In this document: in pieces, positions 25,531-36,365 of the stretch
Layout: each line of letters opens with the position of its first letter
Numbering within the stretch: position 1 is the stretch's first letter
Origin: Pilimelia terevasa
GTDB lineage: Bacteria; Actinomycetota; Actinomycetes; Mycobacteriales; Micromonosporaceae
DNA: 64,000 bases
Assembly (NCBI RefSeq): GCF_014647915.1
Contig: NZ_BMQC01000010.1
Span: 62,001-126,000 of the forward strand
Direction: 5' to 3'
Program-made: the position numbers and the translations under genes
Notes under the pieces: model-generated
What the model saw: only the letters and a program-made list of their open reading frames with translations
What the model was told of the DNA's origin: nothing
The model's database searches: none

Positions 25531-25548
25531 TGAGTCCGGCCCACTCAA
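25530..25548. promoter_or_regulatory. HAIR HspR operator 2 (dnaK operon)
   Basis: TTGAGT-CCGGCCC-ACTCAA, a perfect 12-base core of the HspR-associated inverted repeat with seven-base spacer, 87 bases before the dnaK ATG. Confidence 0.9.
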
Positions 25549-25634
25549 CTTCGGGTGAGCCCCGGCCCGGGGAGCCCCATCCGCGCCCCGCGCCGACTCG
25601 ACCCGCACCCACTCGACCCGGAGGACTGGGAATC

Positions 25635-27506
<1,872 letters not shown>

Positions 27507-27537
27507 TCCCGCACAACCCAGGGACGGAGGTGGGCGG

Positions 27538-28125
27538 GTGAGTGAGCGCGAGGAGAGCGGCGCCGACCGCCTGGTCATCCGGGACAAGCGCAAGATCGGT
27601 CCGACGGCCGGCCGGCACGCCGCCGAGGGCGAGACGGCCGAGCCCGACGGCCCGCCGGGTACCGCGGAGGACACCCCCGCGGCCCCGCCGGCCGCCGAGC
27701 TGGGCGCCCTGCGCGCCGAGCTGGACGAGCGCACGCGCGACCTCCAGCGGGTGACCGCCGAGTACGCCAACTACCGCAAGCGGGTCGACCGGGACCGGAG
27801 CCTGGCGGCGGAGCAGACGACCGGCGCCGTCCTGGCGTCGCTGCTGCCGATCCTCGACGATCTTGACCGGGCCCGTACCCACGGCGACCTGGTGGGGCCG
27901 TTCGCGGCGGTGGCCGACCAGCTCACGGCCACGCTCCAGAAGTTCGGCCTGGCGGCGTTCGGGGACTCCGGCGACGCGTTCGACCCGACGGTCCACGAGG
28001 CCGTCACCCACCTCACGTCGGCGGAGGTCCAGGCACCGACGTGCGTCGAGGTCATGCGCCGGGGGTACGCCCTCGGCGACCGCCTGCTCCGCCCGGCGCT
28101 CGTCGCCGTCGCGGAGCCGGCGTAG
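27538..28125 (+). CDS. grpE: Nucleotide exchange factor GrpE
   Basis: 195 residues. Releases ADP from DnaK. An acidic, disordered N-terminus (about 1-50) is followed by the long coiled-coil helix (ELGALRAELDERTRDLQRVT, EYANYRKRVDRDR) and a beta domain with the family signature VHEAVTHLTSAEV and VMRRGYALGDRLLRPALV. GTG at 27538 with GGAGG seven bases upstream; 31 bp after dnaK. An ATG or earlier in-frame start would read inside dnaK. Confidence 0.95.
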   Translation: MSEREESGADRLVIRDKRKIGPTAGRHAAEGETAEPDGPPGTAEDTPAAPPAAELGALRAELDERTRDLQRVTAEYANYRKRVDRDRSLAAEQTTGAVLASLLPILDDLDRARTHGDLVGPFAAVADQLTATLQKFGLAAFGDSGDAFDPTVHEAVTHLTSAEVQAPTCVEVMRRGYALGDRLLRPALVAVAEPA

Positions 28126-28134
28126 GGCCATGGC

Positions 28135-28187
28135 GACCAGGGGATTTCCGCGGATCCACACCGATTCCTGCGGGAAGTCCCCTGGTC
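28135..28187. repeat. Long imperfect inverted repeat between grpE and dnaJ
   Basis: GACCAGGGGA (28135-28144) is complementary to TCCCCTGGTC (28178-28187), and the inner sequences TTTCCGCGG and CCTGCGGGAA extend the stem. It fills most of the 92-bp gap inside an operon. It could be an RNA processing or attenuation structure; it does not match HAIR. Confidence 0.6.
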
Positions 28188-28217
28188 ACCGATCAGTGAC
28201 GGGTGGAGGTGTGACGG

Positions 28218-29405
28218 GTGAGTAGCAAGGACTGGCTGGAGAAGGACTTCTACGCCGTGCTCGGCGTGCGGAAGACCGCGACCGGCGACGAGATCAAGAA
28301 GGCGTACCGCAAGCTCGCCCGCGAGCTGCACCCCGACCGCAACCCGGGCAACCCCGAGGCCGAGGAGCGTTTCAAGGCCGTGTCCGAGGCGTACGGCGTC
28401 CTCAACGACGACCGGCAGCGCCGCGAGTACGACGAGATGCGCACCCTGTTCAGCTCGGGCGCGTACCGGCGCGGTGCCGGTGGCGGCGGCGCCCGGCCGG
28501 GCTTCGACCCCAACGACCTGTTCCAGGGCGCCTCGGGCGGCGGCCGCTTCGGCGGCTCGGCGTTCACCGACCTGTTCAGCACCATCTTCACCGGCGGCGC
28601 CGCCGCCGGGGCCGGCCCCGGACAGCGGGACCGGCGCAGCGGGCCGGCGCGCGGCCGCGACGTCGAGACCGAGGTCGCCCTCGACTTCGACGACGCCGTC
28701 CGCGGCATCACTCTGCCGCTGACGCTGCGCTCGCCGGGCGTCTGCGACACCTGCCGCGGCAGCGGCGCCAAGGCGGGCACCACCCCGCGGCGCTGCCCTG
28801 CCTGCCAGGGCACCGGCATGGTGACCCGCAACCAGGGCGCGTTCAGCTTCTCCGAGCCGTGTCGCGACTGCCAGGGCGCGGGCACGGTCGTGGACGAGAA
28901 GTGCCCGCAGTGCAAGGGCACCGGCGGGGTGACCAAGTCCCGGACCCTCACCGTCCGGTTCCCGCCGGGCGTCAGCGACGGCCAGCGCATCCGGCTGGCC
29001 GGCCGCGGCGAGCCCGGCGCCCGCGGCGGCCCCGCCGGCAACCTGTACGTCACGGTCCGGGTGGAGGCCGACGGCCTGTTCGGCCGCAGCGGCGACGACC
29101 TCACGCTGACGGTGCCGATCACCTTCGCCGAGGCGGTGCTCGGCACCGACCTGAGAGTGCCCACGCTGGACGGCGCGGTCACGCTGCGCGTACCGGCGGG
29201 CACGCCCAGCGGCCGCACCCTGCGCGCCCGCGGCAAGGGCGTCCCGCGCCGCGACGGCCAGGCCGGCGACCTGCTCGTCACCCTGGAGGTGGCCGTCCCC
29301 GACCGGCTGTCCGACGACGCGCGCAAGGCGCTGGAGGAGTTCGCCGCGCACACCCCGGGCGCCGCCCGCGACCACCTGCTGGCCCGGGCGCAGCGCCATG
29401 GCTGA
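28218..29405 (+). CDS. dnaJ: Chaperone protein DnaJ
   Basis: 395 residues. J-domain at 9-75 with HPD (ELHPDRNPGNPEAEE), Gly/Phe region rich in Gly/Arg, then four zinc-binding CxxCxGxG repeats, of which I see CDTCRGSG, CPACQGTG, CRDCQGAG and CPQCKGTG, and the C-terminal client-binding domains. GTG at 28218, GGAGG upstream. It overlaps hspR by 8 bases, so the regulator is translationally coupled to it. The J-domain stimulates the DnaK ATPase. Confidence 0.98.
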   Translation: MSSKDWLEKDFYAVLGVRKTATGDEIKKAYRKLARELHPDRNPGNPEAEERFKAVSEAYGVLNDDRQRREYDEMRTLFSSGAYRRGAGGGGARPGFDPNDLFQGASGGGRFGGSAFTDLFSTIFTGGAAAGAGPGQRDRRSGPARGRDVETEVALDFDDAVRGITLPLTLRSPGVCDTCRGSGAKAGTTPRRCPACQGTGMVTRNQGAFSFSEPCRDCQGAGTVVDEKCPQCKGTGGVTKSRTLTVRFPPGVSDGQRIRLAGRGEPGARGGPAGNLYVTVRVEADGLFGRSGDDLTLTVPITFAEAVLGTDLRVPTLDGAVTLRVPAGTPSGRTLRARGKGVPRRDGQAGDLLVTLEVAVPDRLSDDARKALEEFAAHTPGAARDHLLARAQRHG

Positions 29406-29832
29406 GGACGCGGGTGCGCCGGTCTCGGACGAGAAGGTCCTGCTGATCTCGGCAGCCGCCAAGCTCGCCGGGATGCACCCGCAGACGCTGCGCCAGTACG
29501 ACCGGATGGGCCTGGTTCAGCCGGGCCGCGCGCCGGGCGGCGGCCGCCGGTACAGCGTCCGCGACGTGGCGCTGCTGCGCGAGATCCAGCGGCTCAGCCA
29601 GGAGGACGGCGTCAACCTGGCCGGCATCAAGCGGATCATCGCGCTGGAGCAGACGGTGGGGGACCTGCGGGACCGGATCGCGCAGGCGCGGGCGGACCTG
29701 GTCGAGGCGTACGAGCGGGTGGCCGAGATGGAGGCGTTCACCGCCTTCCCCCGGCAGGAACTGCTCCCGGTCCACCGCCCGGGCAACGCGCTGGTGGTCT
29801 GGCGGCCCAGCCCGCCCCGCCGCCCGGCCTGA
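29398..29832 (+). CDS. hspR: Heat shock repressor HspR (MerR family)
   Basis: 144 residues. MerR-like winged helix at the N-terminus: VLLISAAAKLAGMHPQTLRQ YDRMGL is the classic HspR reading head, with GGGRRYSVRDVALLREIQRL as wing and second helix, then a coiled-coil helix (about 80-105) and a basic tail. HspR binds HAIR with DnaK as co-repressor, giving feedback on the operon. HAIR sites at dnaK (25477 and 25530) and clpB (32866) in this window are its expected targets. ATG at 29398 inside the dnaJ end. Confidence 0.96.
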   Translation: MAEDAGAPVSDEKVLLISAAAKLAGMHPQTLRQYDRMGLVQPGRAPGGGRRYSVRDVALLREIQRLSQEDGVNLAGIKRIIALEQTVGDLRDRIAQARADLVEAYERVAEMEAFTAFPRQELLPVHRPGNALVVWRPSPPRRPA

Positions 29833-29853
29833 CCGCCCCGGCCGGCTCCGCCG

Positions 29854-30315
29854 TCAGCCGAGGCTGCGGGGGCGGCGCACCAGGCCGCCCTCGCACCAGT
29901 CCGCGTAGCTGAACAGCTCCGGCCGCGCCAGCAGTACCCGGCAGTTGTGCGCCCAGCGCACCAGCACCTCGTCCCCGCGCCCCTCCGCCTGCTCCACCAG
30001 GCGCCGCAGCCGCCGCCGCGGGTGGTGGCGGAACGCGGTGCGGATGGCGTCGCCGGCGTAGATGTGCAGGCAGTGCAGCGCGAACCGGCGGGCCGGGCAG
30101 GTGTCGTCCAGGGCGAGCGCGAACAGGGTCCCGATCAGGCGGTCGCCGGTGACCAGGAGGTCGAAGTCGGGCGGCAGGGCGGTCACCGGTACCGAGTCCG
30201 GCGCGTAGGCCCACGCGCGCAGCTCGGCCGGGGTGGGGTCGACCACGCTGGTGAATCCCCGGACCGGCGCCAGTCGGCGCACCGCGGTGTGTCCCCGCGC
30301 GCGACGATGGCCCAC
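29854..30315 (-). CDS. Hypothetical soluble protein
   Basis: 153 residues. GTG at 30315 with GGGAGG four bases upstream. Starts basic (VGHRRARGHTAVRRLAPV), then the pattern TPAELRAWAYAPDSVPV and LVTGDRLIGTLFALALDD, and a helix with Arg-rich face. Three scattered cysteines. Proteins with the Pro-Thr-Pro-Ala-Glu-Leu-Arg-Ala-Trp-Ala-Tyr opening are common in actinomycetes, but no function is known to me. Convergent with hspR, whose stop is 21 bp away. Confidence 0.6.
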   Translation of the reverse strand: MGHRRARGHTAVRRLAPVRGFTSVVDPTPAELRAWAYAPDSVPVTALPPDFDLLVTGDRLIGTLFALALDDTCPARRFALHCLHIYAGDAIRTAFRHHPRRRLRRLVEQAEGRGDEVLVRWAHNCRVLLARPELFSYADWCEGGLVRRPRSLG

Positions 30316-30403
30316 GCCGCCTCCCGCCCGTGACCGATATCGAAGACGATCACGCTAACCTGGCGCTGACCAGGGCGGATATGCGCTGACCGGGCGCCTG
30401 CGG

Positions 30404-31600
30404 CTACCCGGTCGGCCCACCCGCGCCGACCGCGGGGGCGGGCGCGGGCGCGATGAGCCGGCGGAACCAGCGGGCGTCGGGGAGGCGGGCGAGCAGCGGT
30501 GCGGTGACCACCGTGACGAGGACGTACGCGGTCGCCAGGGGGGCGAGCTGCGGGTGTACGCCGGCCGCGAGTCCGGCGATGACGATAGAGAACTCGCCGC
30601 GGGGCATCAGGGCGAGCCCGGTCCGCCACTGGCCGGGCCGGCCGATGCCGGCGCGCCGGGCGGCGCGGATGCCGGTGACGACCTTCGTCGCCATGGTCAC
30701 CACGGCCAGACCGATCGCCGGGAGCAGGACGGGCGGGATGTCGTCGGGGTTGGTGGAGAGCCCGAAGAAGACGAAGAAGACGACGGCGAACAGGTCCCGT
30801 AGCGGCGCGAGGATCTCGGTGGCGCTGTGCGCGACCTTCCCGGACAGGGCGATGCCGACGAGGAACGCGCCCACCGCGGCGGAGACGTGCAGCTTCGCGG
30901 CCGCCCCGGCGACCAGCAGGGACAGCCCGAGAACGCCGAGTAGGAGCACTTCGGGGTCGTCGGGGTTCATCATCCTGGAGATGGCGTTGCCGTACCGGAC
31001 GGCGACCACCAGCACGACCACGACCGTGGCGACCGCGACGCCGAGGGAGACCGCCCCGGCGACGACGCCCGCGCCGAGCAGCAGGGCGCTGAGCAGCGGC
31101 AGGTAGAAGGCCATCGCCAGGTCCTCGATGACGAGGATCGACAGGATCACCGGGGTCTCCCGGTTGCCGACGCGGTTGAGGTCGCCGAGCATCTTGGCGA
31201 TGACGCCGGAGGAGCTGACCCAGGTGACGCCGGCCAGCGCGACCATCGCCACCGGCCCCCAGCCGAGCAGCAGGGCGAACAGCGCACCCGGTACGGCGTT
31301 GAGCAGCGCGTCGAGGATGCCGGCGGGCAGCGCCCGGCGCAGGTTGCCGACCAGCTCGTCGGCCGAGTACTCCAGGCCCAGCATGACCAGCAGCAGGATG
31401 ACGCCCATCTCGGCGCCGACCTCGATGAACTTCTCGCTCGCGTCGAGCGGCAGCAGGCCGCCCTTGCCGAAGGCGAGGCCGGCCAGCAGGTAGAGCGTGA
31501 TGGGCGAGATGCCGACGCGGCGGGCGAGGCGGCCGAGGATGCCGAGCCCGAACAGGAGTGCGCCGACTTCGATGAGCAGGAGCGGGATGTGCTCGTGCAC
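30404..31600 (-). CDS. Cation:proton antiporter, KhtU-like (CPA2 family)
   Basis: 398 residues, about 12 membrane helices. Opens VEVGALLFGLGILGRLARRV and has the CPA2 signature VLSILVIEDLAMAFYLPLL (the Glu-Asp pair is the proton/cation site) and the conserved FFVFFGLSTNPDDIPPVL loop. Lacks an attached RCK/NAD-binding domain, which in this two-subunit type sits on the partner KhtT. GTG at 31600 begins two bases after the stop of the partner gene (31603), so the pair is cotranscribed. Exports K+ under alkaline or electrophile stress in Bacillus; the same here is inference. Confidence 0.88.
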   Translation of the reverse strand: MHEHIPLLLIEVGALLFGLGILGRLARRVGISPITLYLLAGLAFGKGGLLPLDASEKFIEVGAEMGVILLLVMLGLEYSADELVGNLRRALPAGILDALLNAVPGALFALLLGWGPVAMVALAGVTWVSSSGVIAKMLGDLNRVGNRETPVILSILVIEDLAMAFYLPLLSALLLGAGVVAGAVSLGVAVATVVVVLVVAVRYGNAISRMMNPDDPEVLLLGVLGLSLLVAGAAAKLHVSAAVGAFLVGIALSGKVAHSATEILAPLRDLFAVVFFVFFGLSTNPDDIPPVLLPAIGLAVVTMATKVVTGIRAARRAGIGRPGQWRTGLALMPRGEFSIVIAGLAAGVHPQLAPLATAYVLVTVVTAPLLARLPDARWFRRLIAPAPAPAVGAGGPTG

Positions 31601-31602
31601 GC

Positions 31603-32103
31603 TCAGTCGTCCGGGTCGGCGTCGGTGAGCAGCCGCGTGGCGGAGTCGAGACCGGGCCGGGTGCCGACGAGGACGACGACGTCGCCGGCCGCGAAGATGA
31701 ACGCCGGCCCCGGCGAGGGGATGGTGTCGCTGCCGCGCAGGACGGCGACGATGGAGGCGCTGGTCCGGGTGCGGATCTTCGCGTCGCCGAGGGCGCGGTC
31801 GACGTAGGGGGTGCCGAGGGTCAGCGGCACCTGCTCGGTGAGCAGGCCGGCGGCCTGCTCGCGGAGGCTGGCGAGCTGTTCGAGGATCAGCGAGGCGCCG
31901 AGCAGGCTGGCCAGGGCGTCGGCCTCCTCGTTGGTCAGCGGGATGGTGGCCGCGGAGGCGTCCGGGTCGTCCTGGCTGTAGACCACCAGGTCCCGCCGGC
32001 CGTTGCGGCGGGTGACCACGCCGACGCGCCGGTGGGAGGCCGTGAGGAGATCGTGGCGTACCCCGATCCCCGGGAGCTCGCTCTGCTCTATCCGTACCTG
32101 CAC
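31603..32103 (-). CDS. KhtT-like regulatory subunit with TrkA-C (RCK-C) domain
   Basis: 166 residues. N-terminal part (1-70, ELPGIGVRHDLLTASHRRVG and VVYSQDD) resembles the KhtT cap, and residues 85-160 form a TrkA-C domain with IVAVLRGSDTIPSPGPAFI and FAAGDVVVLVGTRPGLDSA. It binds nucleotides in Bacillus and gates KhtU. Directly upstream of the antiporter gene in one operon. ATG near 32103. Confidence 0.82.
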   Translation of the reverse strand: MQVRIEQSELPGIGVRHDLLTASHRRVGVVTRRNGRRDLVVYSQDDPDASAATIPLTNEEADALASLLGASLILEQLASLREQAAGLLTEQVPLTLGTPYVDRALGDAKIRTRTSASIVAVLRGSDTIPSPGPAFIFAAGDVVVLVGTRPGLDSATRLLTDADPDD

Positions 32104-32127
32104 CCCGTCAACCTAACCCGTCCGCGG

Positions 32128-32157
32128 CGCGCGCCGCCCCCCGTGGGGCGGCGCGCG
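32128..32157 (-). terminator. Hairpin, 13-bp stem with CCGT loop
   Basis: CGCGCGCCGCCCC (32128-32140) pairs perfectly with 32145-32157. It follows the minus-strand secreted-protein gene (ends 32195) and lies just before the KhtT start, separating the two transcripts. Confidence 0.6.
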
Positions 32158-32194
32158 CGGCTGGCGGTTCGGGCTGGTAGTTCGGGCTGGCGGT

Positions 32195-32632
32195 TCAGGC
32201 CGGCGGGGTCAGCCGGTCGACGCTGCCGCAGTTGCGGCGGGGACTGACGCCGCTGATGCCGTCGCGGGCCCAGCAGACCTTGATGCCGGGCGTGTGGCGG
32301 GGCTTCTTGGCGACGGCGATGGTCCGGGTGTACTCGGCGCCGGTGATGCCGCAGCCGGCGGTGAGCGGGTGCCAGGCGGGGTCGGCGTCCTCGACGCGGG
32401 CGGTGTAGTAGGCGGCGTGGCAGTCCGGGCCGAAGTCGGCGGTCAGCCGGCCGGTGACGAACACCGGGAAGGTCGGCTGGATGGCGGTGCTGGCGCCGTA
32501 CTCGTAGGTGCCGCTGGCGACGCCGGTGCGGGCGTCCTCGGCGTGGAACGTCAGGCCTGCGGCGGCCGCGCCGTCGGCGATCGTCAGGGCGGCGAGGGCA
32601 CCGGCCGCGGCAGCGGCGATGACGGTCTTCAT
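32195..32632 (-). CDS. Small secreted protein with four cysteines
   Basis: 145 residues. Signal peptide MKTVIAAAAAGALAALTIAD with an Ala-rich cleavage region near residue 25, then a compact mature part with four cysteines (GPDCHAAYY, TAGCGIT, KVCWARD, RRNCGSVD), enough for two disulfides. ATG at 32632 with CTGGGGAGA upstream. It resembles small extracellular proteins of actinomycetes of unknown role; no catalytic motif. Terminated by the hairpin at 32128. Confidence 0.72.
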   Translation of the reverse strand: MKTVIAAAAAGALAALTIADGAAAAGLTFHAEDARTGVASGTYEYGASTAIQPTFPVFVTGRLTADFGPDCHAAYYTARVEDADPAWHPLTAGCGITGAEYTRTIAVAKKPRHTPGIKVCWARDGISGVSPRRNCGSVDRLTPPA

Positions 32633-32865
32633 GGCAGTTCTCCCCAGAGTGACGTGCGGGCCGTCCCCGCGTCAGGGCAGATCCAACGCGTCCCGGCCGA
32701 ATCCGGTCAATGGATGATCGGCGGCGCGAAGCGGCCGTTCAGCGGAGAGACGTGATTGGAATTCATCTATCTGGACAGCGTGCGGGGCGTCCCCGGCGCA
32801 GGGTCGGAGGGGCCCGTGAGGTTCGTCACCGGGGGTCCCCCGGGAGATATGGGCGCCGGGCGGAC

Positions 32866-32884
32866 TTGAGCGGAATAGACTCAA
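32866..32884. promoter_or_regulatory. HAIR HspR operator upstream of clpB
   Basis: TTGAGC-GGAATAG-ACTCAA matches the HAIR core with one mismatch in the left arm (C for T). It is 49 bases before the clpB ATG. HspR is encoded 3 kb upstream in the same window. The divergent 32633-32865 stretch has no gene. Confidence 0.85.
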
Positions 32885-32933
32885 CTCTGCGCGTGTCGTA
32901 CCTCGCAGCACCGGCCCCACGGAGAGGTCCCTG

Positions 32934-35519
32934 ATGAACGCCGAACGCTTCACCACCCGCAGCCGCGAAGCCATCACCGCCGCCGCGAGCGGCGCCAAGA
33001 GCGACGGCCACGCCACGGTCGAGCCGTGGCACCTCCTGCGGTCGCTCCTGGACACCGGCGGGTCGACCGCCGGCCCGCTGCTGCGCGCCGCCGGCGCCAA
33101 CCCCGCCGACGTGCGCCGGGCGGCCGTCCGGGCGCTGGAGTCCCTGCCGTCCGCGGCCGGCGCCAGCCTGGCCGAGCCGACCCTGTCCCGCGAGTTCGTC
33201 AACGCGCTGTCCGCCGCCGAGGAGATCGCCCGACCGCTCGGCGACGAGTACGTCTCCACCGAGCACCTGCTCGCCGGCCTCGCCCGCGGCGCGGGCGCCA
33301 CCGGCGAGGCGCTGCGCCGGGCCGGCGCGACCGAGGAGCAGCTCGTCGCCGCCTTCCCGCACGTGCGCGGCGGCGACCGCAAGGTCACCTCGCCGGACCC
33401 CGAGCAGACGTACAAGGCGCTGGAGAAGTACGGCGTCGACCTCACCGCCGCCGCCCGCGACGGCAAGATCGACCCGGTGATCGGGCGGGACGCCGAGATC
33501 CGCCGCGTCATCCAGGTGCTCTCCCGCCGGACCAAGAACAACCCCGTCCTCATCGGCGAGCCCGGCGTCGGCAAGACGGCCATCGTGGAGGGCCTCGCCC
33601 AGCGGATCGTCGCCGGGGACGTGCCGGACAGCCTGCGCGACAAGCGGCTGGTCTCCCTCGACCTCGGGGCGATGGTGGCCGGCGCCCAGTACCGCGGGCA
33701 GTTCGAGGAGCGGCTCAAGAGCGTCCTGGAGGAGATCAAGGGCTCCGAGGGCCAGGTGATCACCTTCCTGGACGAGCTGCACACCGTCGTCGGCGCGGGC
33801 AAGGGCGAGGGCTCGATGGACGCCGGCAACATGCTCAAGCCCATGCTCGCCCGCGGCGAGCTGCGGATGGTCGGCGCGACGACGCTGGACGAGTACCGCG
33901 AGCACATCGAGAAGGACCCCGCGCTGGAGCGCCGCTTCCAGCCCGTCGTCGTCGGCGAGCCGTCCGTCGAGGACACGATCGGGATCCTGCGCGGGCTCAA
34001 GGAGCGGTACGAGGCCCACCACGGGATCCGCATCACCGACGCCGCGCTGGTGTCGGCGGCGGTGCTCTCCGACCGGTACATCGCGGACCGGTTCCTGCCG
34101 GACAAGGCCATCGACCTCGTCGACGAGGCGGGCTCGCGGCTGCGGATGGAGATCGACTCGCGGCCGGTGGAGATCGACGCGATCCAGCGCGCGGTGGACC
34201 GGCTGCGGATGGAGGAGCTGGCCCTGGCCAAGGAGTCCGACCCGGCCAGCGTCGACCGGCTCGGCCGGCTGCGCAAGGACCTCGCCGGCCGGGCCGGGGA
34301 GCTGGCGGCGCTGACGGCCCGGTGGGAGTCCGAGCGCGCGGGCCTCAACCGGGTCGGCGAGCTGAAGAAGTCCCTGGACGACCTGCGCGGCCAGGCCGAC
34401 CGCGCCCGCCTGACCGGCGACCTCGCGTCGGCCTCCGAGCTGCTGTACGGCACGATCCCGGCGCTGGAGAAGGAGCTGGCCGACGCCGCCGCCAGCGCCG
34501 ACCAGGCCGAGCCCATGGTCAAGGAGGAGGTCGGCGCCGACGAGATCGCCGGGGTCGTCGCCGCCTGGACCGGCATCCCCGCCGGCCGCCTGCTGGAGGC
34601 CGAGACCGCCAAGCTGCTGCGGATGGAGGAGCTGCTGACCTCCCGGGTGATCGGCCAGGGCCCGGCCGTGCACGCCGTCGCCGACGCCGTCCGCCGCGCC
34701 CGGGCGGGCGTCGCCGACCCCGACCGGCCGACCGGCTCGTTCCTGTTCCTCGGCCCCACCGGCGTCGGCAAGACGGAGCTGGCCAAGGCGCTGGCCGGGT
34801 TCCTGTTCGACGACGAGCGGGCGATGGTGCGCATCGACATGACCGAGTACGGCGAGAAGCACTCCGTCGCCCGGCTCGTCGGCGCCCCGCCCGGCTACGT
34901 GGGGTACGACGAGGGCGGCCAGCTCACCGAGGCCGTCCGGCGCCGCCCGTACTCGGTGATCCTGCTGGACGAGGTCGAGAAGGCGCACCCGGACGTCTTC
35001 GACGTCCTGCTGCAGGTCCTCGACGACGGCCGCCTCACCGACGGGCAGGGCCGCACCGTCGACTTCCGCAACAGCATCCTGATCCTGACCTCCAACCTGG
35101 GCTCGCAGGTGATCGCCGACCCGACGATGACCGAGGAGCAGCGCCGGGACGCGGTCCTGGCGGTGGTCCGGTCGCACTTCAAGCCGGAGCTGCTCAACCG
35201 GCTCGACGACATCATCGTGTTCGCCGCGCTCACCGGCCCGGACCTGCGGGCCATCGTGGACATCCAGCTCGACGTCCTGCGCCGCCGGCTGTCCGGCCGG
35301 CGGCTCACGCTGGAGGTCGGCGACGGGGCGCGGGCGTGGCTGGCCGAGCGCGGGTACGACCCGATCTACGGCGCCCGGCCGCTGCGCCGGCTTGTGCAGA
35401 CCGCGATCGGCGACCGGCTCGCCAAGGGCCTGCTCGGCGGCGAGATCCGCGACGGCGACACCGTGGTGGTCGAACTGGGCGAGGCCAAGGACGCGCTCGC
35501 GGTGCGCGCCGCCCGCTGA
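32934..35519 (+). CDS. clpB: ATP-dependent disaggregase ClpB
   Basis: 861 residues, full length for ClpB. N-terminal domain with two Clp-N repeats (1-145), AAA-1 with Walker [15 protein letters not shown] and Walker [11 protein letters not shown], the coiled-coil M-domain (about 400-520, [20 protein letters not shown]), AAA-2 with [14 protein letters not shown] and [20 protein letters not shown]. Works with DnaK/DnaJ/GrpE to refold aggregates. ATG at 32934 with GGAGAGG upstream. Behind a HAIR site, so it belongs to the HspR regulon, as in Streptomyces. Confidence 0.99.
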   Translation: MNAERFTTRSREAITAAASGAKSDGHATVEPWHLLRSLLDTGGSTAGPLLRAAGANPADVRRAAVRALESLPSAAGASLAEPTLSREFVNALSAAEEIARPLGDEYVSTEHLLAGLARGAGATGEALRRAGATEEQLVAAFPHVRGGDRKVTSPDPEQTYKALEKYGVDLTAAARDGKIDPVIGRDAEIRRVIQVLSRRTKNNPVLIGEPGVGKTAIVEGLAQRIVAGDVPDSLRDKRLVSLDLGAMVAGAQYRGQFEERLKSVLEEIKGSEGQVITFLDELHTVVGAGKGEGSMDAGNMLKPMLARGELRMVGATTLDEYREHIEKDPALERRFQPVVVGEPSVEDTIGILRGLKERYEAHHGIRITDAALVSAAVLSDRYIADRFLPDKAIDLVDEAGSRLRMEIDSRPVEIDAIQRAVDRLRMEELALAKESDPASVDRLGRLRKDLAGRAGELAALTARWESERAGLNRVGELKKSLDDLRGQADRARLTGDLASASELLYGTIPALEKELADAAASADQAEPMVKEEVGADEIAGVVAAWTGIPAGRLLEAETAKLLRMEELLTSRVIGQGPAVHAVADAVRRARAGVADPDRPTGSFLFLGPTGVGKTELAKALAGFLFDDERAMVRIDMTEYGEKHSVARLVGAPPGYVGYDEGGQLTEAVRRRPYSVILLDEVEKAHPDVFDVLLQVLDDGRLTDGQGRTVDFRNSILILTSNLGSQVIADPTMTEEQRRDAVLAVVRSHFKPELLNRLDDIIVFAALTGPDLRAIVDIQLDVLRRRLSGRRLTLEVGDGARAWLAERGYDPIYGARPLRRLVQTAIGDRLAKGLLGGEIRDGDTVVVELGEAKDALAVRAAR

Positions 35520-35616
35520 GCCCTGGCGCCCGACCCCTGGCGCTCGGCCCCGCGTCCGGCTCCCACGTCCGCGGGATCGGGCGCGCGGGCGGCGCCCGGT
35601 CCGTAACGTCGGTGCC

Positions 35617-35949
35617 GTGACCGAGGCGCCGGCGCCACCGGGCGACGCCGACCGCGCGGCGGCCGGGAGCGGCCGCCCGCGGCCGGTGCGGACGGCGGTG
35701 CTCCTGCAGGCCGCCGCCGTCCTGCTGCTGCTGGTGGCCGCGGCGGCCACGGTGTCGGCGGCGGTCCTGCAGCGCGGCGCGATCGCGGCGGCCGGGCTCA
35801 GCGCCGAGGACGCTGCGGACATCCGGGCGACGTTCTGGCGGCCGGTGCTGGCCGTGGTCGTGCTGCTGCTGGGGTACGCGGCCATCCTCGCGGTGCTGCT
35901 GCGCCCGCTGTGGCACGGCTGGCCCGGCGGTGGCAGGCGGTCGGCGTGA
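35617..35949 (+). CDS. Small two-helix membrane protein
   Basis: 110 residues. Two hydrophobic segments: AVLLQAAAVLLLLVAAAATV (about 26-46) and VLAVVVLLLGYAAILAVLL (78-96), joined by an Ala/Gly-rich outer loop. N-terminus acidic and Pro-rich. GTG at 35617; the ribosome site is weak. Its last bases GTGA overlap the next gene's GTG, so the two are translationally coupled. No family known to me. Confidence 0.6.
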   Translation: MTEAPAPPGDADRAAAGSGRPRPVRTAVLLQAAAVLLLLVAAAATVSAAVLQRGAIAAAGLSAEDAADIRATFWRPVLAVVVLLLGYAAILAVLLRPLWHGWPGGGRRSA

Positions 35950-36335
35950 CCCTGCCCTGGCTGCTGCTGGTCGGCCTCGCGCCGACGTACTCGGCCGTGC
36001 GCGCCGCCGCGGCGTGGGTGCGCCACCTCGTCTCCCGGGGGGACTCCGGCCCGCGGCCGGCCGGCGCCGCGGCGGAGCCGGCCGACTGGTGGACGCGGAC
36101 CTGGCACGCCGCGGCCACCGGCGACGGCGCGTGGCAGGCGCAGGCGCCGACGCTCGCGCTGCTGGCGCTGGCGGTGCTCGCGGTCGCCGTCGCCCTGCCG
36201 CACCACCGGTCGGCCCGGACCTGGTTCACCCGCCCGGCGCCGGCCGCCCGCGCGACCCCGCCCGACCACCCGCCGCCGGGTGAGCGGGCCGGCGTGCCGC
36301 CCGCAGCCGGGGACCGGCGGGCGTCCGCCGGCTAA
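35946..36335 (+). CDS. Membrane protein overlapping its upstream neighbour
   Basis: 129 residues if it starts at GTG 35946, whose GTG lies in the GTGA overlap with the upstream stop. First helix LPWLLLVGLAPTYSAV, a Trp-rich outer loop (WWTRTWHAAATGDGAWQAQ), second helix LALLALAVLAVAVAL and a Pro/Arg-rich C-terminus. An alternative ATG at 35910 lies within the upstream gene. Likely acts with the 35617 product; the two may together form a four-helix unit. Unknown function. Confidence 0.6.
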   Translation: MTLPWLLLVGLAPTYSAVRAAAAWVRHLVSRGDSGPRPAGAAAEPADWWTRTWHAAATGDGAWQAQAPTLALLALAVLAVAVALPHHRSARTWFTRPAPAARATPPDHPPPGERAGVPPAAGDRRASAG

Positions 36336-36365
36336 CGTGTGCACGAGCGGAGAGAGAGGACATCC

